This document shows, piece after piece, positions 27,271 to 35,299 of a stretch of DNA of 64,000 nucleotides. This DNA is from an uncultured Cellulophaga sp. (GTDB taxonomy: Bacteria; Bacteroidota; Bacteroidia; Flavobacteriales; Flavobacteriaceae), in the NCBI GenBank assembly GCA_947496695.1, contig CANMEI010000011.1, positions 62,001-126,000 on the forward strand, written 5' to 3'. The position numbers were made by a program, and so were the translations under genes. The notes under the pieces were generated by a model that did not search any database, was not told the origin of the DNA, and saw nothing but the letters and a program-made list of their open reading frames with translations. Numbering within the stretch: the first letter of the stretch is position 1; each line of letters starts with the position of its first letter.

Positions 27271-27289
27271 TTAAAAGAATCCTTTTTTT
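27255..27289 (+). terminator. Terminator overlapping the acyltransferase stop codon
   Basis: AAAAAAGGATTCTT pairs with AAGAATCCTTTTTT around AATTAA-type loop bases. The stop codon TAA at 27268-27270 is at the end of the left arm. A T7 run follows. Confidence 0.85.
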
Positions 27290-27313
27290 GTAATAAACTA
27301 TTTGAGGTTTTAA

Positions 27314-28702
27314 TTATAAACCTGCAACTGTTTTTATTTCGCCTATAATTTTATCTGCAAGAGTATCAGCCTCTACTTGAGATTTAGCCTCAGTATAAAT
27401 TCTAATAATAGGTTCTGTATTTGATTTACGTAAATGAACCCAGTTTTCAGCAAAATCTATTTTTACACCATCAATAGTTGAAATTTCTTCATCTTTATAT
27501 TTTTCAGCCATAGCTTTTAAAATACCATCAACATCTAATTCTGGTATCAATTGAATTTTTTTCTTACTCATAAAATAAGATGGGTAACTTGCTCTTAGCT
27601 CAGCTACAGTACCACCTTTTTCAGCCATAAGCATTAAAAATAAAGCAGTACCAACTAATGAATCTCTACCATAGTGACTTTCTGGGTAAATAATACCTCC
27701 ATTACCTTCACCACCAATAATTGCATTATTAGCTTTCATTTTAGTAACCACATTAACTTCACCAACAGCTGCAGCTTCATAAGTACCCCCATGTTTTTCA
27801 GTAATATCGCGTAAAGCCCTTGAAGAAGATAGGTTAGAAACGGTGTTTCCTTTTGTTTTTCCTAAAACATAATCGGCACAAGCTACTAAAGTGTATTCTT
27901 CACCAAACATTTCACCATCATTACTAATAAAAGCTAAACGATCAACATCAGGATCTACTACAATACCAAAATCTGCTTTTTCTTTTACTACTAAATCACA
28001 AATATCCCCTAAGTGTTCTTTTAAAGGTTCTGGGTTGTGAGGAAAATGACCTGTTGGGTCACAATATAATTCTACAACTTCAACACCTAATTCTTTAAGT
28101 AATTTAGGAATTGCAATACCTCCTGTTGAATTTACACCATCAACAACAACTTTAAATTTTGCTTTTTTTATAGTCTCAGCATCTACTAAAGGAAGCTCTA
28201 AAACTTCATCAATATGAATATCAATGTATGAATCGTTTTTTGTAATTTCTCCTAAATCATCTACTTCAGAAAAATCAAAATCTTCTTTCGCTGCAATTTC
28301 TAAAATTATAGCACCTTGAACAGCATCTAAAAACTCCCCTTTTTCATTTAATAATTTTAAAGCATTCCATTGTTTTGGATTATGACTTGCGGTTAATATA
28401 ATACCACCATCAGCTTCTTCTAACGGAACAGCAATTTCTACCGTTGGTGTTGTAGATAAATCAAGATCTATAACATCAATACCTAAACCTACTAAAGTAG
28501 AAACTACAATATTCTGAATCATTTCTCCAGATAAACGAGCATCTCTACCTATTACAACTTTTAATTTCTCTTTTTTAGAATAGTTTTTTAACCATATACC
28601 ATAAGCAGCTGCAAACTTTACAGCATCAATTGGTGTTAAGTTATCTCCTGGCTTACCACCAATAGTTCCTCTAATTCCTGAAATTGATTTTATTAATGTC
28701 AT
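27314..28702 (-). CDS. glmM: Phosphoglucosamine mutase
   Basis: This 462-aa member of the alpha-D-phosphohexomutase superfamily interconverts glucosamine-6-phosphate and glucosamine-1-phosphate for UDP-GlcNAc synthesis. The phosphoserine loop is TASHNPKQWNALK (about residue 100), the metal loop is DPDVDRLAF (about 245), the sugar-specificity loop is GEGNGGIIYPE (about 330) and the phosphate-binding loop is RKSNTEPIIRIYTEA. The N-terminus SISGIRGTIGG and GNGG loop fit GlmM-like enzymes of Bacteroidota. Phosphomannomutase activity cannot be excluded. A -7-like CAAATATA lies upstream at 28722-28729. Confidence 0.9.
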   Translation of the reverse strand: MTLIKSISGIRGTIGGKPGDNLTPIDAVKFAAAYGIWLKNYSKKEKLKVVIGRDARLSGEMIQNIVVSTLVGLGIDVIDLDLSTTPTVEIAVPLEEADGGIILTASHNPKQWNALKLLNEKGEFLDAVQGAIILEIAAKEDFDFSEVDDLGEITKNDSYIDIHIDEVLELPLVDAETIKKAKFKVVVDGVNSTGGIAIPKLLKELGVEVVELYCDPTGHFPHNPEPLKEHLGDICDLVVKEKADFGIVVDPDVDRLAFISNDGEMFGEEYTLVACADYVLGKTKGNTVSNLSSSRALRDITEKHGGTYEAAAVGEVNVVTKMKANNAIIGGEGNGGIIYPESHYGRDSLVGTALFLMLMAEKGGTVAELRASYPSYFMSKKKIQLIPELDVDGILKAMAEKYKDEEISTIDGVKIDFAENWVHLRKSNTEPIIRIYTEAKSQVEADTLADKIIGEIKTVAGL

Positions 28703-28721
28703 TGTGTTTATTAATTTTTCA

Positions 28722-28729
28722 CAAATATA
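28722..28729 (-). promoter_or_regulatory. Candidate -7 element of glmM
   Basis: On the minus strand this reads TATATTTG (TAnnTTTG), 20 bp upstream of the glmM start. No -33 TTG is evident. Confidence 0.45.
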
Positions 28730-28797
28730 AAGGTATCAGATGAAATGCTATTGTGCTAATTTGTAAATTCGATGCTAATTGGACCTATAATAAGCCT

Positions 28798-29382
28798 ATG
28801 AATTTCTTAGCACATATATACTTATCTTTTGATGATGATGAAATTACTATTGGAAACTTTATTGCCGATAGTATTAGGGGAAATAAATACAAGTATTTAC
28901 CTAATCGTGTACAAAAAGGGATAAAACTGCATCGTTTTATTGATAGTTTTACAGATGCTCACCCAACGGTAAGGCAGAGTACGAAACGTTTACACGAAAA
29001 CTACAGCCATTATAGTGGCGTGATAGTAGATATTTTTTACGATCATTTTTTAGCAAAAAATTGGAGTACATACTCTGATGTACCTTTAGCAGTTTTTGTT
29101 GATGATTTTTACAATTTATTAGAAGACAACTATACAATTCTACCAGAAAACACAAAACGAATGATGCCTTATATGATTTCTGATAATTGGATATTAAGTT
29201 ATGCGAAATTAGAAGGTATTAGTCGTGTTTTAAATGGTGTGAATAGGCGAACAAATAACAAATCTAAAATGAATTTCGCAATTCTTGATTTGGAACAGCA
29301 TTATTACGAATTTGAAAAAGAATTCACCTCTTTTTTTGAAGAACTCACTACCTATTCAAAACAAAAGTATTTATCTTTATAA
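28798..29382 (+). CDS. Acyl carrier protein phosphodiesterase-like protein (AcpH/ACPD family)
   Basis: This 194-aa protein starts MNFLAHIYLSF at the ATG at 28798, the usual family N-terminus; an upstream in-frame GTG at 28753 adds 15 unrelated residues and is rejected. Conserved HD-like residues are in GNFIADSIRG, GIKLHRFIDSFTDAHP and YSGVIVDIFYDHFLAKNW. E. coli AcpH removes 4'-phosphopantetheine from ACP. The family call is firm, the substrate is assumed. It is a single gene. Confidence 0.88.
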   Translation: MNFLAHIYLSFDDDEITIGNFIADSIRGNKYKYLPNRVQKGIKLHRFIDSFTDAHPTVRQSTKRLHENYSHYSGVIVDIFYDHFLAKNWSTYSDVPLAVFVDDFYNLLEDNYTILPENTKRMMPYMISDNWILSYAKLEGISRVLNGVNRRTNNKSKMNFAILDLEQHYYEFEKEFTSFFEELTTYSKQKYLSL

Positions 29383-29416
29383 TTGATGATTATGATAACC
29401 AACTCCTATTAACGCT

Positions 29417-31102
29417 ATGAAAAAAATTACATTTCTATTTTTATCTGTATTATTATTTGTTCAATGTAAAAAAGAACCAGCTAAGCCTACAGGTGTTCTT
29501 TCAGATAAAGCAATGGTCGTTTCTGCACGAGAAGAAGCTTCAAAAATTGGATCAGATATTATGGCAAAAGGTGGTAATGCTTTTGATGCGATGGTAGCTA
29601 CTGAAATGGCATTGAATGTTGCCTATCCATTTGCAGGAAGTATTGGTGGTGGTGGTTTTATGGTGTATAGAAAAAATACAGGAGAGATAGGTAGTATTGA
29701 TTATCGAGAAAAAGCACCACTAACAGCACATAAAAATATGTATTTAGATTCTTTAGGAAATGTAATTCCAGGTAAAAGTACTGTTGGAGCAACAGCAGTG
29801 GGTGTTCCTGGTGGTATTGCAGGTTTAATGGCTGTACATAAAAAATTTGGAAAACTTCCTCTAAAAGAAGTTTTAGCTCCTGTTATTCAACTAGCAGAAA
29901 GAGGTGTTATAGTTACAGAAAATCAGGCTAAAAGATTAGATAATGTTAGAGAGAAAATTATAGAAGTTAGTGGAGATAGTACATTGTTTGCTCAAAATTT
30001 TAAGATAGGAGATACTATAAAGCAACCTACGTTAGCTAATACAATTCATACTATAGCCGTAGAAGGTCATGATGGTTTTTATAAAGGAAAAATAGCTAAG
30101 GTCTTAGCTTCTTTTATTCAAGAAAATGGAGGTTATGTAACGGAAGAGGATTTAGCAAAATACCAAGCAAAATGGAGAGAGCCTGTTGTTTTTAATTATA
30201 AAGACTTAAAAATAATTTCAATGAGCCCACCTAGTAGTGGTGGTATTACAATGAATCAAATTTTTAAAATGATAGAGCCTTATGATCTAGCTTCTTATGG
30301 TCATAATTCTACAAAAATGATACAATTGTTTACAGAAGCTTCTCGTAGAGCTTATGCTGATAGAAATTATTATTTAGGAGATCCTGATTTTGTAACTATT
30401 CCTATGGGTAAATTAGTTAATGATACTTATTTAAAAGGGCGTATGAGTGGTTTTTCTTTTGACAAAGCAACAAAATCATCAGAAGTTGCAAGAGGAAATA
30501 TTGAGATTGTTGAGAGTATGGAAACTACCCACTACTCTATTATTGACGCAGAAGGTAATGCAGTATCTGTAACTGAAACTTTAAATGGTGCTTATGGCTC
30601 TAAATTGTTTTGTGATGAGCTTGGTTTCTTTTTAAACAATGAAATGGATGATTTTAGCGCTAAGGCAGGAGTACCAAATATGTTTGGACTTATTGGCGCA
30701 GAAGCAAATAATATTCAACCAGAAAAAAGGATGTTAAGTAGTATGACACCAACAATAGTTGAAAAAGAAGGAAAATTATGGATGGTAGTTGGTACACCTG
30801 GTGGTTCTACAATTATAACTGCTGTGGCGCAAACTATTTTAAATGCTTATGAATTTGATATGAGCATGCAAGAAGCTGTTAATGCACCAAGATTTCACCA
30901 TCAGTGGTTGCCAGATATGGTGGTATTTGAGCCAGAAGGTTTTTCATCAGAATTAAAATCTAGTTTAAAAAATAAAGGATATATTATAAATGAAGAACGC
31001 ACACCTATTATTGGTAAAGTTGATGCAATTCGTATCTTGCCAAACGGAAAATTAGAAGGTGGAGCTGATAAACGTGGTGATGATACTGCAGTTGGATTTT
31101 AA
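29417..31102 (+). CDS. ggt: Gamma-glutamyltransferase, lipoprotein form
   Basis: This 561-aa enzyme matures by self-cleavage and transfers or hydrolyses gamma-glutamyl groups, for example from glutathione. The lipobox at Cys17 (LLFVQCKKE) suggests a membrane-anchored enzyme rather than a soluble periplasmic one. The large subunit has GGNAFDAMVATEMALNVAYP and GSIGGGGFMVYR. The cleavage and nucleophile site is ETTHYSIIDAEGNAVSVTETLN (TTHYS, about residue 371), followed by SSMTPTIVEKEGKLWMVVGTPGGS-type motifs (SSMTPT, GTPGGSTIIT). All key residues are present. The next gene begins 8 bp later. Confidence 0.94.
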   Translation: MKKITFLFLSVLLFVQCKKEPAKPTGVLSDKAMVVSAREEASKIGSDIMAKGGNAFDAMVATEMALNVAYPFAGSIGGGGFMVYRKNTGEIGSIDYREKAPLTAHKNMYLDSLGNVIPGKSTVGATAVGVPGGIAGLMAVHKKFGKLPLKEVLAPVIQLAERGVIVTENQAKRLDNVREKIIEVSGDSTLFAQNFKIGDTIKQPTLANTIHTIAVEGHDGFYKGKIAKVLASFIQENGGYVTEEDLAKYQAKWREPVVFNYKDLKIISMSPPSSGGITMNQIFKMIEPYDLASYGHNSTKMIQLFTEASRRAYADRNYYLGDPDFVTIPMGKLVNDTYLKGRMSGFSFDKATKSSEVARGNIEIVESMETTHYSIIDAEGNAVSVTETLNGAYGSKLFCDELGFFLNNEMDDFSAKAGVPNMFGLIGAEANNIQPEKRMLSSMTPTIVEKEGKLWMVVGTPGGSTIITAVAQTILNAYEFDMSMQEAVNAPRFHHQWLPDMVVFEPEGFSSELKSSLKNKGYIINEERTPIIGKVDAIRILPNGKLEGGADKRGDDTAVGF

Positions 31103-31110
31103 ATATTAAA

Positions 31111-31815
31111 ATGAAAAAATTATTCAAAATTTTATTAAGTGTTTTAGGATTGTTAATTGCTACATTAATAGTACTTTATTTTATTTATAATAAACCGTTA
31201 CCTAAATCAGAAATTAGTAATGATGCTGACGTGTTGGCACAAAAAATGTTAGACGCATTGCATTATAATAAGTATAAAAATGCTCGCTATTTTGAGTGGT
31301 CTTTTGCAGGTGGTTCTCATTCCTACAAATGGGATAAAAAAGCAGGTATTGTAATTGTAAAATGGGATGATTACATAGTAGATCTTAATTTAAATGATAC
31401 CTATTTAAGCATTGTGACTAAAAAAGATAAAGAAGTTACTGCTAAAGAAGCAAAAGATGTATTAAATACTGCTTGGGATTATTTTAATAATGATTCTTTT
31501 TGGTTAGTTGCGCCTTTTAAAGTATTTGATAAAGGCACAACGCGTTCAATTGTTGACTTAGAAGATGGCACTAAAGGATTGATGGTTACTTATGGGTTTG
31601 GCGGCACTACTCCTGGTGATTCTTACGTGTGGAAATTGAATGAAAAAGGTTTGCCTATAAGTTATCAAATGTGGGTAAAAATTATTCCTGTAGGTGGTCT
31701 AAAAGCTACATGGGATAATTGGAAAAAAATGGAGAATGGAGTTTATTTGCCATCTTCTCATAAATTAGGACCTATTACTTTGAGTATGGGAGACATTCGT
31801 TCATATAATCAATAA
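31111..31815 (+). CDS. Membrane-anchored protein of unknown function
   Basis: This is a 234-aa protein with one N-terminal membrane segment (about residues 7-26, LLSVLGLLIATLIVLYFIY) and a periplasmic-type domain rich in aromatic residues (YFEWSFAGGSHSYKWDKKAG, FNNDSFWLVAPFKVFDKG, VTYGFGGTTPGDSYVWKLNE). I do not recognise a named family. It lies 8 bp after ggt and 3 bp before a 53-codon gene, so it is probably in the ggt operon. Confidence 0.75.
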   Translation: MKKLFKILLSVLGLLIATLIVLYFIYNKPLPKSEISNDADVLAQKMLDALHYNKYKNARYFEWSFAGGSHSYKWDKKAGIVIVKWDDYIVDLNLNDTYLSIVTKKDKEVTAKEAKDVLNTAWDYFNNDSFWLVAPFKVFDKGTTRSIVDLEDGTKGLMVTYGFGGTTPGDSYVWKLNEKGLPISYQMWVKIIPVGGLKATWDNWKKMENGVYLPSSHKLGPITLSMGDIRSYNQ

Positions 31816-31818
31816 GTT

Positions 31819-31980
31819 ATGTCTAAAAAAGGAAAAGAAAAAAACACTAAAAATAAGGCAAAACACACTAAGTTAATGAGTCGTAAGATTAACAAACTTC
31901 GTGACGAAAAACTTACTCGAAAAGAGCGTTTAAAAGCAATTATTAAAAAAGCTCAAGAAGAAAAAAGAAAACAAGAATAA
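31819..31980 (+). CDS. Small highly basic protein (53 aa)
   Basis: This short reading frame begins ATG TCT AAA AAA 3 bp after the preceding stop and ends TAA at 31980. The protein starts MSKKGKEKNTKNKAK and ends KKAQEEKRKQE; over a third of residues are Lys or Arg, with no hydrophobic segment. The middle (LMSRKINKLRDEKLTRKERL) can form an amphipathic helix. Its spacing, codon use and strand match the ggt operon. It could be a nucleic-acid or ribosome-binding small protein; no function can be assigned. Confidence 0.6.
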   Translation: MSKKGKEKNTKNKAKHTKLMSRKINKLRDEKLTRKERLKAIIKKAQEEKRKQE

Positions 31981-32039
31981 GCAAATACAACAATTCTTTG
32001 TCGCTTTGTGAACAGTGGTATAATTGATTAAAATCTATT

Positions 32040-32047
32040 TAGTTTTG
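32040..32047 (+). promoter_or_regulatory. Candidate -7 element of ppnP
   Basis: TAGTTTTG matches TAnnTTTG and lies 23 bp before the ATG at 32071. Confidence 0.4.
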
Positions 32048-32070
32048 TTATTATAATTAAATAAAATATC

Positions 32071-32352
32071 ATGTTTAAAACAAACGCTTATTTTGATGAT
32101 AAAGTACTTTCAATAGCTTTTGAAAACCAAGAAGGCAAAGCTACTGTAGGTGTTATGGCTCCTGGTGAATATACATTTGAAACTACAAGTGTAGAATATA
32201 TGACTGTTGTTTCAGGGGAAATGCAAGTGCAATTATCAGGTAGTAATGATTGGGTTGTATATAAACCTTTTGAAACGTTTAAAGTAGAAGCCAATACATC
32301 ATTTAATCTAAAAGTAACAACTGATTCTTCTTATAAATGTATTTATAAATAA
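32071..32352 (+). CDS. ppnP: Pyrimidine/purine nucleoside phosphorylase (DUF1255)
   Basis: This 93-aa cupin-like enzyme has the characteristic VGVMAPGEYTFETTSVEYMT and VVSGEMQVQLSGS segments and ends SYKCIYK. PpnP phosphorolyses several nucleosides to base and ribose-1-phosphate. It is full length. It converges on the S24 regulator gene with a 6-bp gap. Confidence 0.92.
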   Translation: MFKTNAYFDDKVLSIAFENQEGKATVGVMAPGEYTFETTSVEYMTVVSGEMQVQLSGSNDWVVYKPFETFKVEANTSFNLKVTTDSSYKCIYK

Positions 32353-32358
32353 AATAGT

Positions 32359-33117
32359 TTAATTTACTTTTTTTAATTGACGTTTAAGATCATCCATAGA
32401 TTCTTGTAATTGGCGTAATAAACCATTTTCTGTAGTAGCATCAATATTAAAAGTTATTTTGCTATTTACTTCCCAAATTTCTTGAATCTGAAAAGGTTTA
32501 ATCTCATACGGTGGGTAAATTTCATTTAAAGAAATTAAAGTCACGTTGTTTGAATTTGGTTTACGTTCTACTTTTTTAACTAAAACAGCATCTTGTAAAA
32601 CAACAACATACATTTTATTAGCATTGACAGCATCAATATGTTCTAAAGCTTTTGCAAGTACCCACTCGCCCGGTCTTAAATTTGGCAACATACTATCGCC
32701 TTCTACTTGAAAACCTCTGTATGTTGAATTTCTAAACTCAGGTATCGGTAAATCAAAAGCAGGTAATTGTTTATACCAACTTGTATCAGCAATATTTTGA
32801 GGGTATCCTGCGGCGGCTTTAGCATTAACTAAAACCATATTTTCATTGTCTGAAGCGTCAACAGTAACCACTTTAGGAATAACACTTGTATGTGATGTTT
32901 CTAAATATTTACTTTCAGCATCACCAAATAACCATAAAGGATTTATTTTAAATTGTCTTAATAATTCAGATACTACTTTACCTGATAATTTAGTTCTACC
33001 TCTTTCAATATCAGCTGTAGTATTTTTAATGCCTAATAATTTAGCAAAATCAGCTTGAGTATAGCCTAAATCCCTTCTAATTTCAATAAAACGTTTTAAG
33101 GTTATTTCATTTTCCAT
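32359..33117 (-). CDS. LexA-like HTH/S24 self-cleaving transcriptional repressor
   Basis: From the ATG at 33117 (MENEITL) this is a 252-aa protein. An XRE-type HTH lies at about residues 8-62 (RRDLGYTQADFAKLLGIKNTTADIERG). The S24/LexA peptidase domain has a cleavage site at Ala103-Gly104 (NAKAAAGYPQN), catalytic Ser142 (VEGDSMLPNLRPGEW) and Lys181 (DAVLVKKVERK). A C-terminal coiled coil follows. The S-to-K spacing is close to that of LexA. An earlier in-frame start at 33141 is rejected because the predicted promoter (TATATTTG at 33146-33139) would lie inside it. It diverges from the radical SAM repair gene across three operator-like dyads, so it probably represses both itself and that operon until DNA damage or another signal triggers cleavage. 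Confidence 0.88.
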   Translation of the reverse strand: MENEITLKRFIEIRRDLGYTQADFAKLLGIKNTTADIERGRTKLSGKVVSELLRQFKINPLWLFGDAESKYLETSHTSVIPKVVTVDASDNENMVLVNAKAAAGYPQNIADTSWYKQLPAFDLPIPEFRNSTYRGFQVEGDSMLPNLRPGEWVLAKALEHIDAVNANKMYVVVLQDAVLVKKVERKPNSNNVTLISLNEIYPPYEIKPFQIQEIWEVNSKITFNIDATTENGLLRQLQESMDDLKRQLKKVN

Positions 33118-33138
33118 AACAAAACTTATAATAATACT

Positions 33139-33168
33139 CAAATATACATATTTTGGATTATATCCAAA
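33139..33168 (-). promoter_or_regulatory. Promoter of the S24 repressor gene, overlapped by operator 1
   Basis: On the minus strand TTTG (33168-33165), an 18-bp spacer and TATATTTG (33146-33139) fit the Bacteroidota -33/-7 consensus. Operator 1 (33152-33168) fills the spacer and the -33 box, which implies autorepression. Confidence 0.65.
33152..33168. promoter_or_regulatory. Operator-like dyad 1
   Basis: TTTGGATTATATCCAAA has 7-bp inverted arms (TTTGGAT / ATCCAAA) and a GGA-N5-TCC core. It lies in the intergenic region between the S24 repressor and the radical SAM gene. Confidence 0.75.
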
Positions 33169-33174
33169 CTATTT

Positions 33175-33191
33175 ATTGGATTATTTCCATT
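33175..33191. promoter_or_regulatory. Operator-like dyad 2
   Basis: ATTGGATTATTTCCATT shares 13 of 17 positions with dyad 1 and has the same GGA-N5-TCC core. Its centre is 23 bp from that of dyad 1. Confidence 0.65.
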
Positions 33192-33192
33192 T

Positions 33193-33209
33193 AAAGGAAT
33201 TTATCCATA
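33193..33209. promoter_or_regulatory. Operator-like dyad 3
   Basis: AAAGGAATTTATCCATA again has GGA-N5-TCC, 18 bp centre-to-centre from dyad 2. It touches the -7 box of the radical SAM gene (33208-33215). A further GGAT half-site lies at 33215-33218, giving TTTATCC-N8-GGATAAA (33200-33221). Confidence 0.6.
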
Positions 33210-33215
33210 ATTTTG
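33208..33215 (+). promoter_or_regulatory. Candidate -7 element of the radical SAM repair operon
   Basis: TAATTTTG matches TAnnTTTG, 17 bp before the ATG at 33233. The -33 region holds only TTTC, so the promoter looks weak or activator/repressor-tuned. Operator 3 abuts it. Confidence 0.5.
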
Positions 33216-33232
33216 GATAAATTACAATTCCT

Positions 33233-34492
33233 ATGTCTTTTGAAAGAATTCGTGAAAAATTAAGCATTTTAGCTGATGCAGCTAAATATGATGTGTCATG
33301 TTCTAGCAGTGGTAGTAACCGGACTAATAAAAATAAAGGTTTGGGTGATACGGGTACTGGTATCTGCCATACATATACTGAAGATGGTCGTTGTGTGTCG
33401 TTATTAAAAATTTTAATGACAAACTACTGCATTTTTGACTGTGCTTACTGTGTAACACGAAAAAGTAATGATATAAAACGAGCGGCTTTTAAAATTCAAG
33501 AGGTTGTTGATTTGACTATTAATTTTTACAGAAGAAATTATATTGAAGGTCTGTTTTTAAGTTCAGGAATATTTAAAAGCGCAGATTATACTATGGAGCG
33601 ATTGGTAGCGGTGGCAAAAAAACTTCGTTTAGAAGAAAATTTTAACGGCTATATTCATTTAAAATCTATTCCAGGTGCAAGTGATGAATTAATGCGTGAA
33701 GCTGGTTTATATGCAGATCGGTTATCAGTAAATATTGAAATACCAACAGTATCAGGACTTAAACTTTTGGCCCCAGATAAAAAACATGAAGATTTTATAA
33801 AACCAATGCTAAAGGTTAAGAATGAAATTATTCAATATAAAGCAGAGAAAAAGATAATAAAGAGCACACCAATTTATGCTCCAGCAGGGCAAAGTACACA
33901 AATGATTGTTGGTGCAACAGGAGAATCAGACAAAGATATTATGTACACAGCAAATCATTTTTATAAAAAATATAACATGAAAAGAGTATACTATTCGGGT
34001 TATGTTCCTGTTGTTGAAGATACTCGATTACCCGCATTAGGTTCGCAAGTACCAATGTTACGCGAAAATAGATTATATCAAACAGATTGGTTGTTACGTT
34101 TTTATGGCTTTAGTGTTAATGAAATATTGAATGACACAAATCCTAATCTTGATATTGATGTAGACCCTAAATTAGGTTGGGCCCTACGTAATTTAAATGA
34201 ATTCCCTATTGATGTGAACACTGCTCCACCGAAAATGTTAGCTAGAATACCGGGTTTAGGCATGTATTCTGTTGGTAAAATAATAAAGGCAAGAAAATTC
34301 GGCAGATTGAATTGGAATCATTTAAAAAAGATTGGTGTGGCTTTAAATAGAGCTCAGTACTTTATGATTTGTGATGCTAACGAATGGAGTCATAAAGATT
34401 TACAACCAGCACAAATAAAAGGGTTAATTCTACAAAACTCCAAAGGAAAATTTAGAGCTAGTTATAGCAATCAATTGAGTTTATTTAATTAA
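33233..34492 (+). CDS. Putative DNA modification/repair radical SAM protein (TIGR03916-type)
   Basis: This 419-aa protein has a radical SAM cluster motif C66-x3-C70-x2-C73 (NYCIFDCAYC) and extra conserved Cys at 23, 45 and 54 (KYDVSCSSSG, GTGICHTYTEDGRC). The core continues with GLFLSSGIF, IHLKSIPGAS and SVNIEIPT. The C-terminal part (about 305-385) contains a helix-hairpin-helix region (PIDVNTAPPKMLARIPGLG, YSVGKIIKARKFG), typical of DNA contact. The family is distantly like spore photoproduct lyase and is annotated as DNA repair, but no reaction has been settled that I know of. It is followed after 12 bp by its usual TIGR03915 partner. Confidence 0.9.
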   Translation: MSFERIREKLSILADAAKYDVSCSSSGSNRTNKNKGLGDTGTGICHTYTEDGRCVSLLKILMTNYCIFDCAYCVTRKSNDIKRAAFKIQEVVDLTINFYRRNYIEGLFLSSGIFKSADYTMERLVAVAKKLRLEENFNGYIHLKSIPGASDELMREAGLYADRLSVNIEIPTVSGLKLLAPDKKHEDFIKPMLKVKNEIIQYKAEKKIIKSTPIYAPAGQSTQMIVGATGESDKDIMYTANHFYKKYNMKRVYYSGYVPVVEDTRLPALGSQVPMLRENRLYQTDWLLRFYGFSVNEILNDTNPNLDIDVDPKLGWALRNLNEFPIDVNTAPPKMLARIPGLGMYSVGKIIKARKFGRLNWNHLKKIGVALNRAQYFMICDANEWSHKDLQPAQIKGLILQNSKGKFRASYSNQLSLFN

Positions 34493-34504
34493 TATGAACA
34501 TATT

Positions 34505-35278
34505 ATGAATGACGCTAAAAATTTAATTTATGATGGTACATTCAATGGATTTTTAACTGCTATTTTTTCAGCTTTTGATGAAAAAATTCAAGTTGCTAAT
34601 ATTCAGAATGAATTTACTGCTCAACAAGGCTTATTTTCAGATTTTGAAGAGGTTTATACTGATGATGAAAAAGCTAAAAGAGTTTGGACTGGTATTCAGA
34701 AAAAGAGTAAACAAGCTTCAAGTAGTCTTTATTTTGCATTTTTGAGTGAAACTGATGGAATTGAACTTTTAGCATATTATTACATTCAAAAGTTATTTTC
34801 ACATAAACAAAAAGTTCATTTAAATTACGCTGATGATATTGTTTTAAAAATTAACCAATTAGCAAAATCTGTAGGTAGAGAAAAACACAGAATGGAAGCT
34901 TTTGTAAGATTTCAAATGACAAAAGATGGTATTTATTTTGCAAATATTGAACCTGATTTTAATGTATTACCCTTAATATCAAAACATTTTAAAGATAGGT
35001 ATGCAGATCAACAATGGATTATTTATGATGTAAAACGTAAATATGGATTGTACTATAATTTAAAAATTGTAGAGACTATTTCATTAGAACTTAATAAGGC
35101 TCATATGAACAGTATTCATTCAAATGATGCTTTCACAGAAGAAGAACATGATTTTCAACAACTATGGAATGATTACTTTAAAAGCACGAATATAAAATCA
35201 AGAATTAATCTAAAATTGCATACACAACATGTGCCTAAAAGATATTGGAAGTATTTGAGTGAGAAAAAGGCTATTTAG
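34505..35278 (+). CDS. TIGR03915/DUF4130 DNA-metabolism protein
   Basis: This 257-aa protein is the standard partner of the preceding radical SAM gene. Typical blocks are the opening NLIYDGTFNGFLTAIFSAFDE, a REKHRMEAFVRFQMTKDGIYFA segment (GREKHRMEAFVRF, about 127) and the late HVPKRYWKYLSEK. In other bacteria this domain is often fused to a uracil-DNA-glycosylase-like (UdgX-type) domain; that domain is absent here, and the protein stops at the end of DUF4130. The 3' end overlaps the left arm of a hairpin (35254-35293). Confidence 0.88.
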   Translation: MNDAKNLIYDGTFNGFLTAIFSAFDEKIQVANIQNEFTAQQGLFSDFEEVYTDDEKAKRVWTGIQKKSKQASSSLYFAFLSETDGIELLAYYYIQKLFSHKQKVHLNYADDIVLKINQLAKSVGREKHRMEAFVRFQMTKDGIYFANIEPDFNVLPLISKHFKDRYADQQWIIYDVKRKYGLYYNLKIVETISLELNKAHMNSIHSNDAFTEEEHDFQQLWNDYFKSTNIKSRINLKLHTQHVPKRYWKYLSEKKAI

Positions 35279-35293
35279 TTTCTCTCACTCAAA
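35254..35293. terminator. Possible terminator hairpin at the end of the repair operon
   Basis: TTTGAGTGAGA (35254-35264) pairs with TCTCACTCAAA (35283-35293). The left arm lies in the last codons of the DUF4130 gene. No clear T-run follows, so termination is uncertain. Confidence 0.4.
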
Positions 35294-35299
35294 GAAATG

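Noticed and set aside
28753-28797. Upstream GTG extension of the AcpH-like protein
   Set aside because: The added 15 residues do not match the family; MNFLAHIYLSF at 28798 is the usual N-terminus.
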